Source: Flavobacterium frigoritolerans (GTDB taxonomy: Bacteria > Bacteroidota > Bacteroidia > Flavobacteriales > Flavobacteriaceae). From it: a DNA stretch of 64,000 nt. The translations under genes were made by a program, and so were the position numbers. Positions 9,646 through 17,469 of the stretch are shown here, piece by piece; position 1 is the stretch's first letter; each line of letters starts with the position of its first letter. The stretch is from contig NZ_JAOZEV010000007.1 of NCBI RefSeq assembly GCF_025847275.1, positions 62,001 to 126,000 of the forward strand, in the 5' to 3' direction. Below the pieces are notes generated by a model. It saw nothing but the letters and a program-made list of their open reading frames with translations, was not told where the DNA came from and ran no database searches.

Positions 9646-10407
9646 ATGATTAAAATAACACTTATTGGATCCGGAAATGTATCGCAACATTTAATAAATG
9701 CTTTCGCAAAAAACAGTGCGATTGAACTTATTGAAGTATATTCTAGAACCAAAAAAGAAATATCTCCACTACTCGATTCTAATAAAATTGTAACTAATCT
9801 TGCTCTTTTAAAAGAAGCCGATTTGTATATTATTGCTGTTTCTGATGATGCAATATCGATGGTTTCTGAACAATTGCCTTTTAAAAATAAACTGGTAGCT
9901 CACACTTCTGGAACTGCTTCATTACAGTCAATTAATCTAAAAAACCGAAGTGGTGTTTTTTATCCTTTACAAACATTTACTAAGAATAAAGAAGTCGATT
10001 TTAAAGTGATTCCGCTTTGTTTAGAAGCTGAAAATAATACCGACTACTTGGTACTTGAAACAGTTGCTAAAAGCATATCGGATGCGGTATATCCTATCAA
10101 CTCTGAACAACGCAAAGCATTGCACGTTGCAGCTGTATTTGTAAATAATTTTACCAATCATTTATACCAAATCGGACAAGAAATTTGCGAAGAACATCAG
10201 GTTTCATTTGATATATTAAAACCTTTAATCGCCGAAACTGCCAATAAAATCAATACGCTTTCGCCTATTGATGCTCAAACTGGCCCTGCAAAACGCAATG
10301 ACATTACAACAATCGAATCACATTTGAGTTATTTATCAAATGAAAATCAAAAAAAAATATACACATTACTAACAAAATCTATACAAAATAATGGCAAAAA
10401 GTTATAA
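9646..10407 (+). CDS. Rossmann-like DUF2520 family oxidoreductase-like protein
   Basis: A 253-residue protein with an N-terminal dinucleotide-binding fold (IKITLIGSGNVSQHL, a GxGxxxxHL-type P-loop) and a C-terminal helical DUF2520 domain, in which LHVAAVFVNNFTNHLYQIG and GPAKRNDITTIESHL are the conserved stretches. It resembles ProC and the NADP-dependent F420 oxidoreductase N-terminal domain, but the substrate is unknown. It overlaps the KdsC gene by 17 nt and probably forms an operon with it, a pairing common in Flavobacteriia. Family call is firm. Confidence 0.85.
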   Translation: MIKITLIGSGNVSQHLINAFAKNSAIELIEVYSRTKKEISPLLDSNKIVTNLALLKEADLYIIAVSDDAISMVSEQLPFKNKLVAHTSGTASLQSINLKNRSGVFYPLQTFTKNKEVDFKVIPLCLEAENNTDYLVLETVAKSISDAVYPINSEQRKALHVAAVFVNNFTNHLYQIGQEICEEHQVSFDILKPLIAETANKINTLSPIDAQTGPAKRNDITTIESHLSYLSNENQKKIYTLLTKSIQNNGKKL

Positions 10408-10918
10408 AGAAATAATGAACGACATCACCACTTTTATTTTCGATGTTGACGGAGTACTTACTGATAGTTCGGTTTTTGTAACCAATGAAGGAGAGATTCT
10501 TCGTACGATGAATATTCGTGATGGTTATGCTATGAAAGCAGCTGTTGAAAGTGGGTATAATGTATGTATTATTTCTGGCGGAAGCAATGAAGGCGTGCGC
10601 GTACGATTACGCAATTTAGGAATTAAAGATATCCACTTAGGAACTCCAGATAAGGTAGAAACTTTTAAAGAATATACTGAGCTATATAATATTAACCCTG
10701 AACAAGTATTGTACATGGGTGATGATATCCCTGATTATCATGTAATGAAATTGGTAGGACTGCCTACTTGTCCTCAAGACGCAAGCCCTGAGATAAAAAC
10801 AATTTGTCGTTATATCTCACACGTAAAAGGCGGAAAAGGTTCTGCACGTGATGTAATCGAACAAGTTATGAAAGTACAAGGAAAATGGATGGAGCACTTT
10901 AATGGGAAACACGATTAA
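10391..10918 (+). CDS. kdsC: KdsC-type 3-deoxy-D-manno-octulosonate 8-phosphate phosphatase
   Basis: A 175-residue HAD-superfamily C0 phosphatase without a cap domain. Motif I is FDVDGVLTDS (nucleophile and acid aspartates), motif II is IISGG, and motif III/IV contains YMGDDIPDYHVM. The length and the tetramer-type hairpin region match KdsC, which hydrolyses KDO-8-phosphate to KDO in lipopolysaccharide synthesis. The ATG at 10391 gives the usual flavobacterial N-terminus (MAKSYKEIMNDITTF); an internal ATG at 10415 is also possible. It is translationally coupled to the preceding DUF2520 gene. YrbI-like HAD enzymes with other sugar substrates are the main alternative. Confidence 0.85.
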   Translation: MAKSYKEIMNDITTFIFDVDGVLTDSSVFVTNEGEILRTMNIRDGYAMKAAVESGYNVCIISGGSNEGVRVRLRNLGIKDIHLGTPDKVETFKEYTELYNINPEQVLYMGDDIPDYHVMKLVGLPTCPQDASPEIKTICRYISHVKGGKGSARDVIEQVMKVQGKWMEHFNGKHD

Positions 10919-10955
10919 TATTCAGTAACAGTTTACAGTTTTAATATTATGTATT

Positions 10956-11174
10956 AACCCCTTGGGGGTAATTAATTTTAACACATAGAAACATAGGTTT
11001 TGCACGCTCAAAAAAGGCGTTACACTTATTTTAAATGCACATAGCTAGCTTTGTGAAAGAAATGTATTTCTTTTTGTTTTCTTTTTTACAAATAAAATCT
11101 ATGTTTCTATGCGTTAAATGAAATTTTACGACCCGAGCTAAGCGAGTAGACGAAGTAATTGCACCCAACGGGTT
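10956..11174 (+). repeat. MITE-like element, copy A (219 bp)
   Basis: A non-coding element bounded by inverted ends, AACCCCTTGGGGGTAATTA on the left and TAATTGCACCCAACGGGTT on the right. Nested inside is a second inverted pair around ACATAGAAACATAGG and CTATGTTTCTATG, so the whole unit can fold into one long hairpin. It is closely similar to 33116-33309 and, inverted, to 34329-34473. No frame in it codes for protein. The 11175-11363 tail of the spacer holds CTTAG/CTAAG-type low-complexity sequence only. Confidence 0.8.
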
Positions 11175-11363
11175 ATGTATTAAGTTCATTATAGGCTTTG
11201 CGGTTTAATAATCTACCTGATGGTTCACAATATAAGAACCTTTTAAACCTTAGATTCTCGTATAAAGACGTACTGCTGTGTGTCTTCTACAGAAAACCTT
11301 TGAACCTTTGTTAATCAGAACCTTAATCCCTTAAAAGAAACCTTAGTACCTTAAAAAGAAAAA

Positions 11364-12290
11364 ATGAAATACCTCAAACTTATTCGTTACCAAAACCTAT
11401 TGATGCTTGCTTTTATGCAACTATTATTTCGTTATGGTTTCTTAAAATTGCAAAATATCCCTTTGGCACTAGCTCATTGGCAATATGCGCTATTGGTTTT
11501 AAGTACCGTTTTAATTGCTGCTGCCGGATATGTGATTAATAATATTTTTGATCAGGAAACCGACTTAATCAATAAACCAAGTGATGTTGTGGTTGGCAAA
11601 AGCATTTCTGAAACTGCAGCCTATAATATATATGTTGCTCTTAATATTAGTGGCGTTGCTATTGGTTTTTATTTATCAAATGTAATTATGAGACCTGGTT
11701 TTGCAACCGTTTTTATTCTAGTCGCAGCTAGTCTTTATTTTTACGCTACAACCCTAAAGCAAATTATGATTTTAGGAAATATTGTTGTTGCTTTATTATT
11801 ATCTTTTAGTGTTATAATAATTGGTGTATTTGACCTATTTCCTGCTACTGATACTGAAAACAGAGCACAAATGGCAAGTATGTTCTCTATCCTTTTTGAT
11901 TATGCCATTTTTGCTTTTATGATTAATTTTATACGAGAAATTGTAAAAGACATCGAAGATGTAAATGGGGATTATAACCAAGGAATGAACACATTGCCTA
12001 TTGCTATTGGCACTAGCCGAACTGCCAAAATTGTTTTTGCTCTTTCAATTATTCCAGTTATTTTTTTATTAATTTATATCAATAACTATTTTGTTGCCTA
12101 CAATCTTTATATCGCTACGCTATATGCCTTTGTATTTGTACTTGCTCCGCTACTTTACTTTATGGCAAAAATTTTAACTGCTAAAACAAAAAAAGAGTTT
12201 CACAACTTGAGCTCTATTTTAAAATGGATTTTATTCTTCGGAATTTTATCAATTTTAATCATCAATCTTAATATTAAATACAATGCTTAA
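11364..12290 (+). CDS. UbiA-family prenyltransferase
   Basis: A 308-residue integral membrane enzyme with eight or nine hydrophobic segments. The first aspartate motif is NNIFDQETDLINKP (NxxxDxxxD, near residues 66-78) and the second is REIVKDIEDVNGD, together the polyprenyl-diphosphate Mg2+ sites of UbiA proteins. In Flavobacteriia this gene is usually annotated as geranylgeranylglycerol-phosphate geranylgeranyltransferase-like; its true acceptor is not settled. It overlaps the downstream maf gene by 8 nt. The family is certain, the substrate is not. Confidence 0.85.
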   Translation: MKYLKLIRYQNLLMLAFMQLLFRYGFLKLQNIPLALAHWQYALLVLSTVLIAAAGYVINNIFDQETDLINKPSDVVVGKSISETAAYNIYVALNISGVAIGFYLSNVIMRPGFATVFILVAASLYFYATTLKQIMILGNIVVALLLSFSVIIIGVFDLFPATDTENRAQMASMFSILFDYAIFAFMINFIREIVKDIEDVNGDYNQGMNTLPIAIGTSRTAKIVFALSIIPVIFLLIYINNYFVAYNLYIATLYAFVFVLAPLLYFMAKILTAKTKKEFHNLSSILKWILFFGILSILIINLNIKYNA

Positions 12291-12867
12291 ACAAAAATTA
12301 GAAAAATATACTTTAATACTGGCTTCTGGTTCTCCAAGACGTCAGCAATTTTTTAAAGACTTAGATTTAGATTTCGAAATCCGATTAAAAGATGTTGAGG
12401 AAATATATCCACCAGAATTAAAGGGAAGTGAAATTACCGATTATCTGGCTGAGCTTAAAGCGGCTGCTTTTGAAGGTGAGCTGAAACCAAACGAAATCCT
12501 GATTACAAGCGATACCATTGTTTGGCATAATAACAAAGCTTTAGGTAAACCAAAAGATGAAAAAGACGCTTTTGATATAATAAAATCGCTATCGAATGCA
12601 ACTCATGATGTGATCACTTCTGTTTGTTTTAAAACCAGTGATAAATCGGTAATTATAAACGAAACTACTAAAGTTACTTTGGTTGAATTGAGTGACGAGG
12701 CTATTTTATATTATCTTAAAAATTACAAACCATACGATAAAGCTGGTGCATATGGCATTCAGGAATGGTTTGGTTTTATGGCTGTTGCAAAAGTAGAAGG
12801 CTCTTACACCAATGTTATGGGCTTACCTACACACAAAGTTTACGAATATTTAAGTACATTAGATTAA
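12283..12867 (+). CDS. maf: Maf-like nucleoside triphosphate pyrophosphatase
   Basis: A 194-residue Maf/HAM1-fold protein. The N-terminal motif LASGSPRRQQFF is the Maf signature; SDTIVWHNNKALGKPKD and YDKAGAYGIQEW follow as conserved substrate-binding loops. Maf proteins hydrolyse non-canonical or modified nucleotides (dTTP/UTP or m7GTP subclasses) to monophosphates and can delay septation when overproduced. The start overlaps the stop of the UbiA gene, so they are coupled. Which nucleotide subclass applies is not decided here. Confidence 0.92.
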   Translation: MLKQKLEKYTLILASGSPRRQQFFKDLDLDFEIRLKDVEEIYPPELKGSEITDYLAELKAAAFEGELKPNEILITSDTIVWHNNKALGKPKDEKDAFDIIKSLSNATHDVITSVCFKTSDKSVIINETTKVTLVELSDEAILYYLKNYKPYDKAGAYGIQEWFGFMAVAKVEGSYTNVMGLPTHKVYEYLSTLD

Positions 12868-12877
12868 AATAAATTAT

Positions 12878-13411
12878 ATGATGACTTTTTTTACCGATTA
12901 TGCCAAAGAAATATTTGCAACAGGAATTCTTATTGCTGTAACAATTTCTACAAGAGTCATTGTTACTCAAATAGTTCGAAGATATGCTAGAAAAGAACAT
13001 TTTTTAGAACATCGAACCATTTTAATAATCAAGTATATCCATTTACTCACCAATATTTTATTCATAATAGGGTTATTTATTGTTTGGGGAGTCAAAACCG
13101 ATGATATTTTCCTCACAGTATCTTCTATAGCAACTGTTATTGGTGTAGCAATGTTTGCACAATGGTCTATTTTAAGCAACATTACCTCTGGAGTTATTTT
13201 GTTTTTCTCTTTTCCATTTAAAATTGGAGATTCTATTAAAATTCATGATAAAGACTTCCCAATCGAGGCCGAAATCGAAGATATAAATGCTTTTCACGTA
13301 AGTTTAAAAACCAAAGAAGGGGAAAAAATAATCTATCCTAATAACTTGCTTTTGCAAAAAGGAATCTCGATTATATCTGCTCAATTTGAAGACAAAGAGT
13401 TTTTTGATTAA
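12878..13411 (+). CDS. Small MscS-type mechanosensitive channel protein
   Basis: A 177-residue membrane protein with three hydrophobic segments (FATGILIAVTISTRVIVTQIV, LTNILFIIGLFIVWGV, FLTVSSIATVIGVAMFAQWSI) and a short cytosolic beta domain. The region SNITSGVILFFSFPFKIGDSIKIHDKDF is the MscS pore-lining/beta-domain junction. It is shorter than E. coli MscS and lacks the large C-terminal vestibule, as in the compact flavobacterial group. It follows maf by 10 nt in the same direction. The likely role is pressure relief on osmotic downshift. Confidence 0.85.
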   Translation: MMTFFTDYAKEIFATGILIAVTISTRVIVTQIVRRYARKEHFLEHRTILIIKYIHLLTNILFIIGLFIVWGVKTDDIFLTVSSIATVIGVAMFAQWSILSNITSGVILFFSFPFKIGDSIKIHDKDFPIEAEIEDINAFHVSLKTKEGEKIIYPNNLLLQKGISIISAQFEDKEFFD

Positions 13412-13624
13412 AAATTACTAACCATATAAGCTATGTAAGCTCATTTAAGGGAAGGACTTTAAAACTTATATTTACTTAAATAGCTTATATGATTTTAAAC
13501 TTTATGGGAATTTTATAAGCTAATTTTAAAAATGTAGAACGTAAAAAAGTAAATAAAACATAACATTTGTTTAACTTAGTTTTTATTAGTCGTAATAAGA
13601 GCTTTTAATCTCAATAAATTAGTT

Positions 13625-14722
13625 ATGGAAACAGTTAAATTGCCTTTTTATGTAAAACTAATGTGTGTTTTAATAAGTATAATTTGTATTGGATTTATAT
13701 TTTTTATTGGTAAAGATATCCTAACATCAATATTATTAGCTTTTTTATTTTCGGTGCTATTGCTACCATTATTTACATTATTGCACGTAAAATTACGCTT
13801 TCCTCATTTCCTGGCATCTATAGTCACAGTTCTCATTTTTGTGTTAATCATAATAGGAATACTTACCTTTATATCTTATCAGATTAGTGATATAGCCAAC
13901 GACTTTTCTATAATTAAGAAAAATGCACTCGCTGTTTTTAATGATTTTCAAAACTTTATTAAAGCCAATTTTAACATTAGCACTGGAGAACAAAAAAAAT
14001 ATCTTGAAAATGTCACTTCTGATTCTGTAAAAAATGGCGGTCAAAAAATAAGTACTGCCTTGGGCTCTCTCTCGGATGTTCTTTTAGATTGCACTATAAT
14101 CCCAATTTTTATTTTTCTGTTTTTACTATATAAAAAACATTTCATTCTATTTTTAGCAAAACTATTCAAGAAAGAACATCATGATAAATTAAAAGAAATC
14201 CTAACCCAAATAAAAGTATCTATAAACAATTATATTGTTGGTCTTATTATAGAAATGCTTGTTGTTACTATATTAACCAGCATAGGTCTTTATATCATTG
14301 GAGTAAAATATTTTATTTTATTAGGTCTTATTACAGGGATTTTAAATATGATTCCATACATAGGAATTTTTATTGCAGGTGTTTTAACAGTTTTAGCATC
14401 ATTAACAGGAACTCCTGGAATATCAATTATTTTAGGAATCCTTATAGTAAACATAATTGTTCAGCTAATCGATAATAATATTCTCGTACCTTTAATTATA
14501 AATACTAAAGTAGAAATAAATGCATTTTTCTCTATCGTCGGAATCATTATAGGGGGTGGAGTTGCAGGCATATCCGGAATGTTTCTGGCAATACCATTAT
14601 TAGCTATTCTTAAAATAATTTTTGACAGGATTGAATCTCTTGAACCTTGGGGATATTTGATAGGTAATGATTTGCCAAAAAAATTTAGCTGGAAAATCAA
14701 AAAAATAAAATTAGAAGAATAG
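13625..14722 (+). CDS. AI-2E family (PerM-like) transporter
   Basis: A 365-residue membrane protein with about eight hydrophobic segments and the AI-2E/PerM domain signature in its second half: LLGLITGILNMIPYIGIFIAGVLTV, then LIDNNILVPLIINTKVEINAFFSIVGIIIGG. A charged periplasmic/cytosolic insertion (about residues 95-150) separates the N-terminal segments. Substrates differ across the family (autoinducer-2 export, Na+/H+ exchange), so none is assigned. It is preceded by a 213-bp spacer without recognised elements. Confidence 0.85.
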   Translation: METVKLPFYVKLMCVLISIICIGFIFFIGKDILTSILLAFLFSVLLLPLFTLLHVKLRFPHFLASIVTVLIFVLIIIGILTFISYQISDIANDFSIIKKNALAVFNDFQNFIKANFNISTGEQKKYLENVTSDSVKNGGQKISTALGSLSDVLLDCTIIPIFIFLFLLYKKHFILFLAKLFKKEHHDKLKEILTQIKVSINNYIVGLIIEMLVVTILTSIGLYIIGVKYFILLGLITGILNMIPYIGIFIAGVLTVLASLTGTPGISIILGILIVNIIVQLIDNNILVPLIINTKVEINAFFSIVGIIIGGGVAGISGMFLAIPLLAILKIIFDRIESLEPWGYLIGNDLPKKFSWKIKKIKLEE

Positions 14723-14769
14723 AATACTGTTTTATATACTATCTAAAATGAATTTATAAATATTACACT

Positions 14770-16593
14770 TTGATTATAAAACTATTTCAATATAAAACAT
14801 TTCTATCACTTATTATGGTATGCTTTTGCTATACTAGCTCTTTTTCGCAGGTAAAAGAAACTAAAAAAGATAGTACTGAAATGTATTCTAAAATTAAGTC
14901 TTATACTAAAAAGCATAAATTTACAAATTTCTTTCATCGCTTAGTTTTTAGATCTACACGTCCAAAAAAAGATAATGAACTAATTAAAAAAGTAGATACA
15001 ACAAATTATAATGGAAAAATCATACGTAAAATTAATATTGTAGTCTTAGATCCTTTTGGATACTCTGAAAGTGATACAACTATTACACCAAGAAATTGGG
15101 GAGAAAGAACTGGAAATAAACTACATCTGAAAACAAAAAAATTCGCAATACGCAATTTATTATTATTCAAAAAAAACACTCCGTACGATGCCTACAAAAT
15201 ACAAGAATCTGAGCGTATAATCCGATCTCAAAGATACATTAATACAGTGAGTATTAAGGGGCAATTACCAAATGTAGAATCCGATTCAGTAGATGTAACT
15301 ATTCGTGTTCTGGATTCCTGGAGCTCTATCCCTAAATTTTCGATTTCTAGCAGTCAGGTTGGTGTAGGAATAAAAGATAAAAACTTTTTTGGAACAGGTC
15401 AGCAGTTAGAATATAAATTCACCAATCGTATTAGTGATGGGAAAAATGCGAATAATTTCACCTATACAGTTCCTAATATTAGAAACTCTTTTGTTAATGC
15501 AACTGCTAAATATAATATCGATTTAGATAACAATTACAATAAAAGCATTGCTTTGGAGCGCCCTTTCTACTCTCCCTTGGCGAAATGGGCAGGTGGAGTA
15601 TATTTTGGACAGAATTTTAGAAAAGATAGCTTACAAGGTCCCGATTTAAAATATGAATTTCAGAATTTTAAATCCAACTCTCAAGATATATGGCTAGCAA
15701 AAGCATTTCCTATTTTTAAAGAAAAAGAAAGAAAAACAAACTTAATTTTATCGGGTCGCTTCTTGAATGTAGATTATATCGAAACTCCCACTCCTGAATA
15801 CGATCCAGCGAGTTTTTATTCAGATGAAAAATTATTACTTACCGGAATCGGAATTAATACCCGAGAATTTGTTAAAGACAACTATATATTTAGAAATGGT
15901 GCTACTGAAGATGTAGCAACTGGTAGGATATTTGGGATAACAGCTGGTTATCAATATAAAAACACATCCTGGCGCTCTTATTTAGGCGCACAAGCTTCAT
16001 TTGGGGATTACAATAAATGGGGATATCTGAGCGCTGATTTTGAGTTTGGGACTTTCTTTCATCAATCTAAAACATACCAAAGTGCATTTGTATTTGAAGC
16101 CAATTATTTTACTAATCTGGTAAAAATAGGAAACTGGAAATTAAGGCAATTTGTAAAACCCGCACTAATTATTGGTTCTAATCGGGAAAATTCTATTGGT
16201 GATAAACTAAATATAAATCAAGACAATGGTTTACAAGGTTTTAGCAGTGCTCTATATGGCACTAGCAAAATGGTATTATCATTACAAACACAAACTTATG
16301 CTCCGCATGCACTGTGGGGATTTCGTGTGAATCCATTCTTTAATTACACCGCTGCTATATTAGGAGGTCCTGGTGATGCAATGATGAGAAACAAAGTCTA
16401 TTCTAAAATAACTTTGGGATTATTGATAAGTAATGATTATTTGGTGTTTAGCTCCTTTCAGCTGTCTATTTCTTATTATCCATCGATTCCTTTTGAAGGA
16501 GATCGTGTTTTTAAAACAAATACATTTGAAACTACCGATTTTGGATTACAAAATTTCGAATTGGCTAAACCTAGATTAGTCGATTATAAATAA
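14770..16593 (+). CDS. Outer-membrane POTRA/beta-barrel protein (surface antigen-like)
   Basis: About 607 residues with a signal peptide ending SSFSQ. A POTRA-like region around residues 85-180 (KINIVVLDPFGYSESD, YDAYKIQESERIIRSQRYINTVSI, VDVTIRVLDSWSS) is followed by repeated amphipathic strands typical of an Omp85-like barrel, ending in a strand with FELAKPRLVDYK. The likely start is TTG at 14770: the first in-frame ATG, at 14815, would truncate the signal peptide, and an in-frame stop lies at 14749. It resembles a conserved flavobacterial surface-antigen family, but the cargo or assembly role is unknown. It is smaller than BamA and has fewer POTRA repeats. Confidence 0.75.
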   Translation: MIIKLFQYKTFLSLIMVCFCYTSSFSQVKETKKDSTEMYSKIKSYTKKHKFTNFFHRLVFRSTRPKKDNELIKKVDTTNYNGKIIRKINIVVLDPFGYSESDTTITPRNWGERTGNKLHLKTKKFAIRNLLLFKKNTPYDAYKIQESERIIRSQRYINTVSIKGQLPNVESDSVDVTIRVLDSWSSIPKFSISSSQVGVGIKDKNFFGTGQQLEYKFTNRISDGKNANNFTYTVPNIRNSFVNATAKYNIDLDNNYNKSIALERPFYSPLAKWAGGVYFGQNFRKDSLQGPDLKYEFQNFKSNSQDIWLAKAFPIFKEKERKTNLILSGRFLNVDYIETPTPEYDPASFYSDEKLLLTGIGINTREFVKDNYIFRNGATEDVATGRIFGITAGYQYKNTSWRSYLGAQASFGDYNKWGYLSADFEFGTFFHQSKTYQSAFVFEANYFTNLVKIGNWKLRQFVKPALIIGSNRENSIGDKLNINQDNGLQGFSSALYGTSKMVLSLQTQTYAPHALWGFRVNPFFNYTAAILGGPGDAMMRNKVYSKITLGLLISNDYLVFSSFQLSISYYPSIPFEGDRVFKTNTFETTDFGLQNFELAKPRLVDYK

Positions 16594-16811
16594 AGAACAG
16601 AATATTCTCATATCTTATGTTTTTTTTATTTAAAAGCCCTTCAACATAATCCACTACATATCAATACTTTTACTATATCATTATTAAATTTTACCTTTTG
16701 TTGCTGTTTAAAAAATATATTGTGGCATAACTTTTGGTTTTTACAAATCAGATGTCGAAATAATCAATCATTTCAACATTTAGAATAGGAATCCCAAAAA
16801 CCCCAGAAAAA

Positions 16812-17321
16812 ATGAAAACATTAAAAATTATTACTTTCGGAATATTTCTTTTTATTTCAAGTACCATCCATTCTCAAGTTTCAATAAACGTAAACATTGG
16901 TTCTCCACCGCAATGGGGTCCTGTAGGATATACTGAAATGGAATACTATTATTTGCCAGACATTGAAGCTTATTATGATGTTCGTGCTACACAATTTATT
17001 TATTTTGGTGGAGGAAAATGGATCAGATCAAGCCGTTTGCCTAGACAATATAGAAATTATGATTTGTACGGAGGATACAAAGTTGTTTTAAACGATTATC
17101 ACGGTAGAACTCCTTATGCTTATTTTGACAGACATAAAGTTAAATATTGCAAAGGATATCGTGGTAATCCTCAAAGAACATACGGTTATTATAAAAAAGA
17201 TCGTCATGATTATTACAAAAATGATCGTCACGACAAACACAACAAACACAATAAACATGACCGTGACGACCATGATGACGACCATGACAGAGGGCGTGGT
17301 AATGGACATGGAAGACATTAA
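16812..17321 (+). CDS. Secreted protein with a His/Asp/Lys-rich tail
   Basis: A 169-residue protein with signal peptide MKTLKIITFGIFLFISSTIHSQ. The body (about residues 25-120) is rich in Tyr, Gly and Trp (YTEMEYYYLPDIEAYYDV, FGGGKWIRSSRLP), a pattern common in small Bacteroidota periplasmic or surface proteins. The last 40 residues are repeats of DRHD, HNKHNKH and DDHDDDHD ending GRGNGHGRH, which could bind divalent metals. It is monocistronic, with its own terminator at 17339-17375. Function is unknown; metal binding is inference from composition only. Confidence 0.7.
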   Translation: MKTLKIITFGIFLFISSTIHSQVSINVNIGSPPQWGPVGYTEMEYYYLPDIEAYYDVRATQFIYFGGGKWIRSSRLPRQYRNYDLYGGYKVVLNDYHGRTPYAYFDRHKVKYCKGYRGNPQRTYGYYKKDRHDYYKNDRHDKHNKHNKHDRDDHDDDHDRGRGNGHGRH

Positions 17322-17338
17322 ACCACTTTTCAAAATGT

Positions 17339-17375
17339 AAAGAGAGTGCCTAATAAAAGGCACTCTCTTTTTTTT
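17339..17375 (+). terminator. Rho-independent terminator after the His-rich secreted protein
   Basis: The 12-bp perfect stem AAAGAGAGTGCC / GGCACTCTCTTT with an 8-nt loop is followed by a T-run. It starts 17 nt past the stop at 17321. Confidence 0.93.
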
Positions 17376-17469
17376 GATAAAATTTTTAAGATCTTTACAA
17401 CTCATTAACAACTACCAGTTTCAATTATTACTATTTTTGAAAATAATCCTTAAATTAAATAATTCTCAA

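Noticed and set aside
17088..17411. Frames overlapping the His-rich tail of the secreted protein
   Set aside because: Low-complexity shadows of the DRHD/HNKH codons; the signal-peptide gene on plus is the real one.
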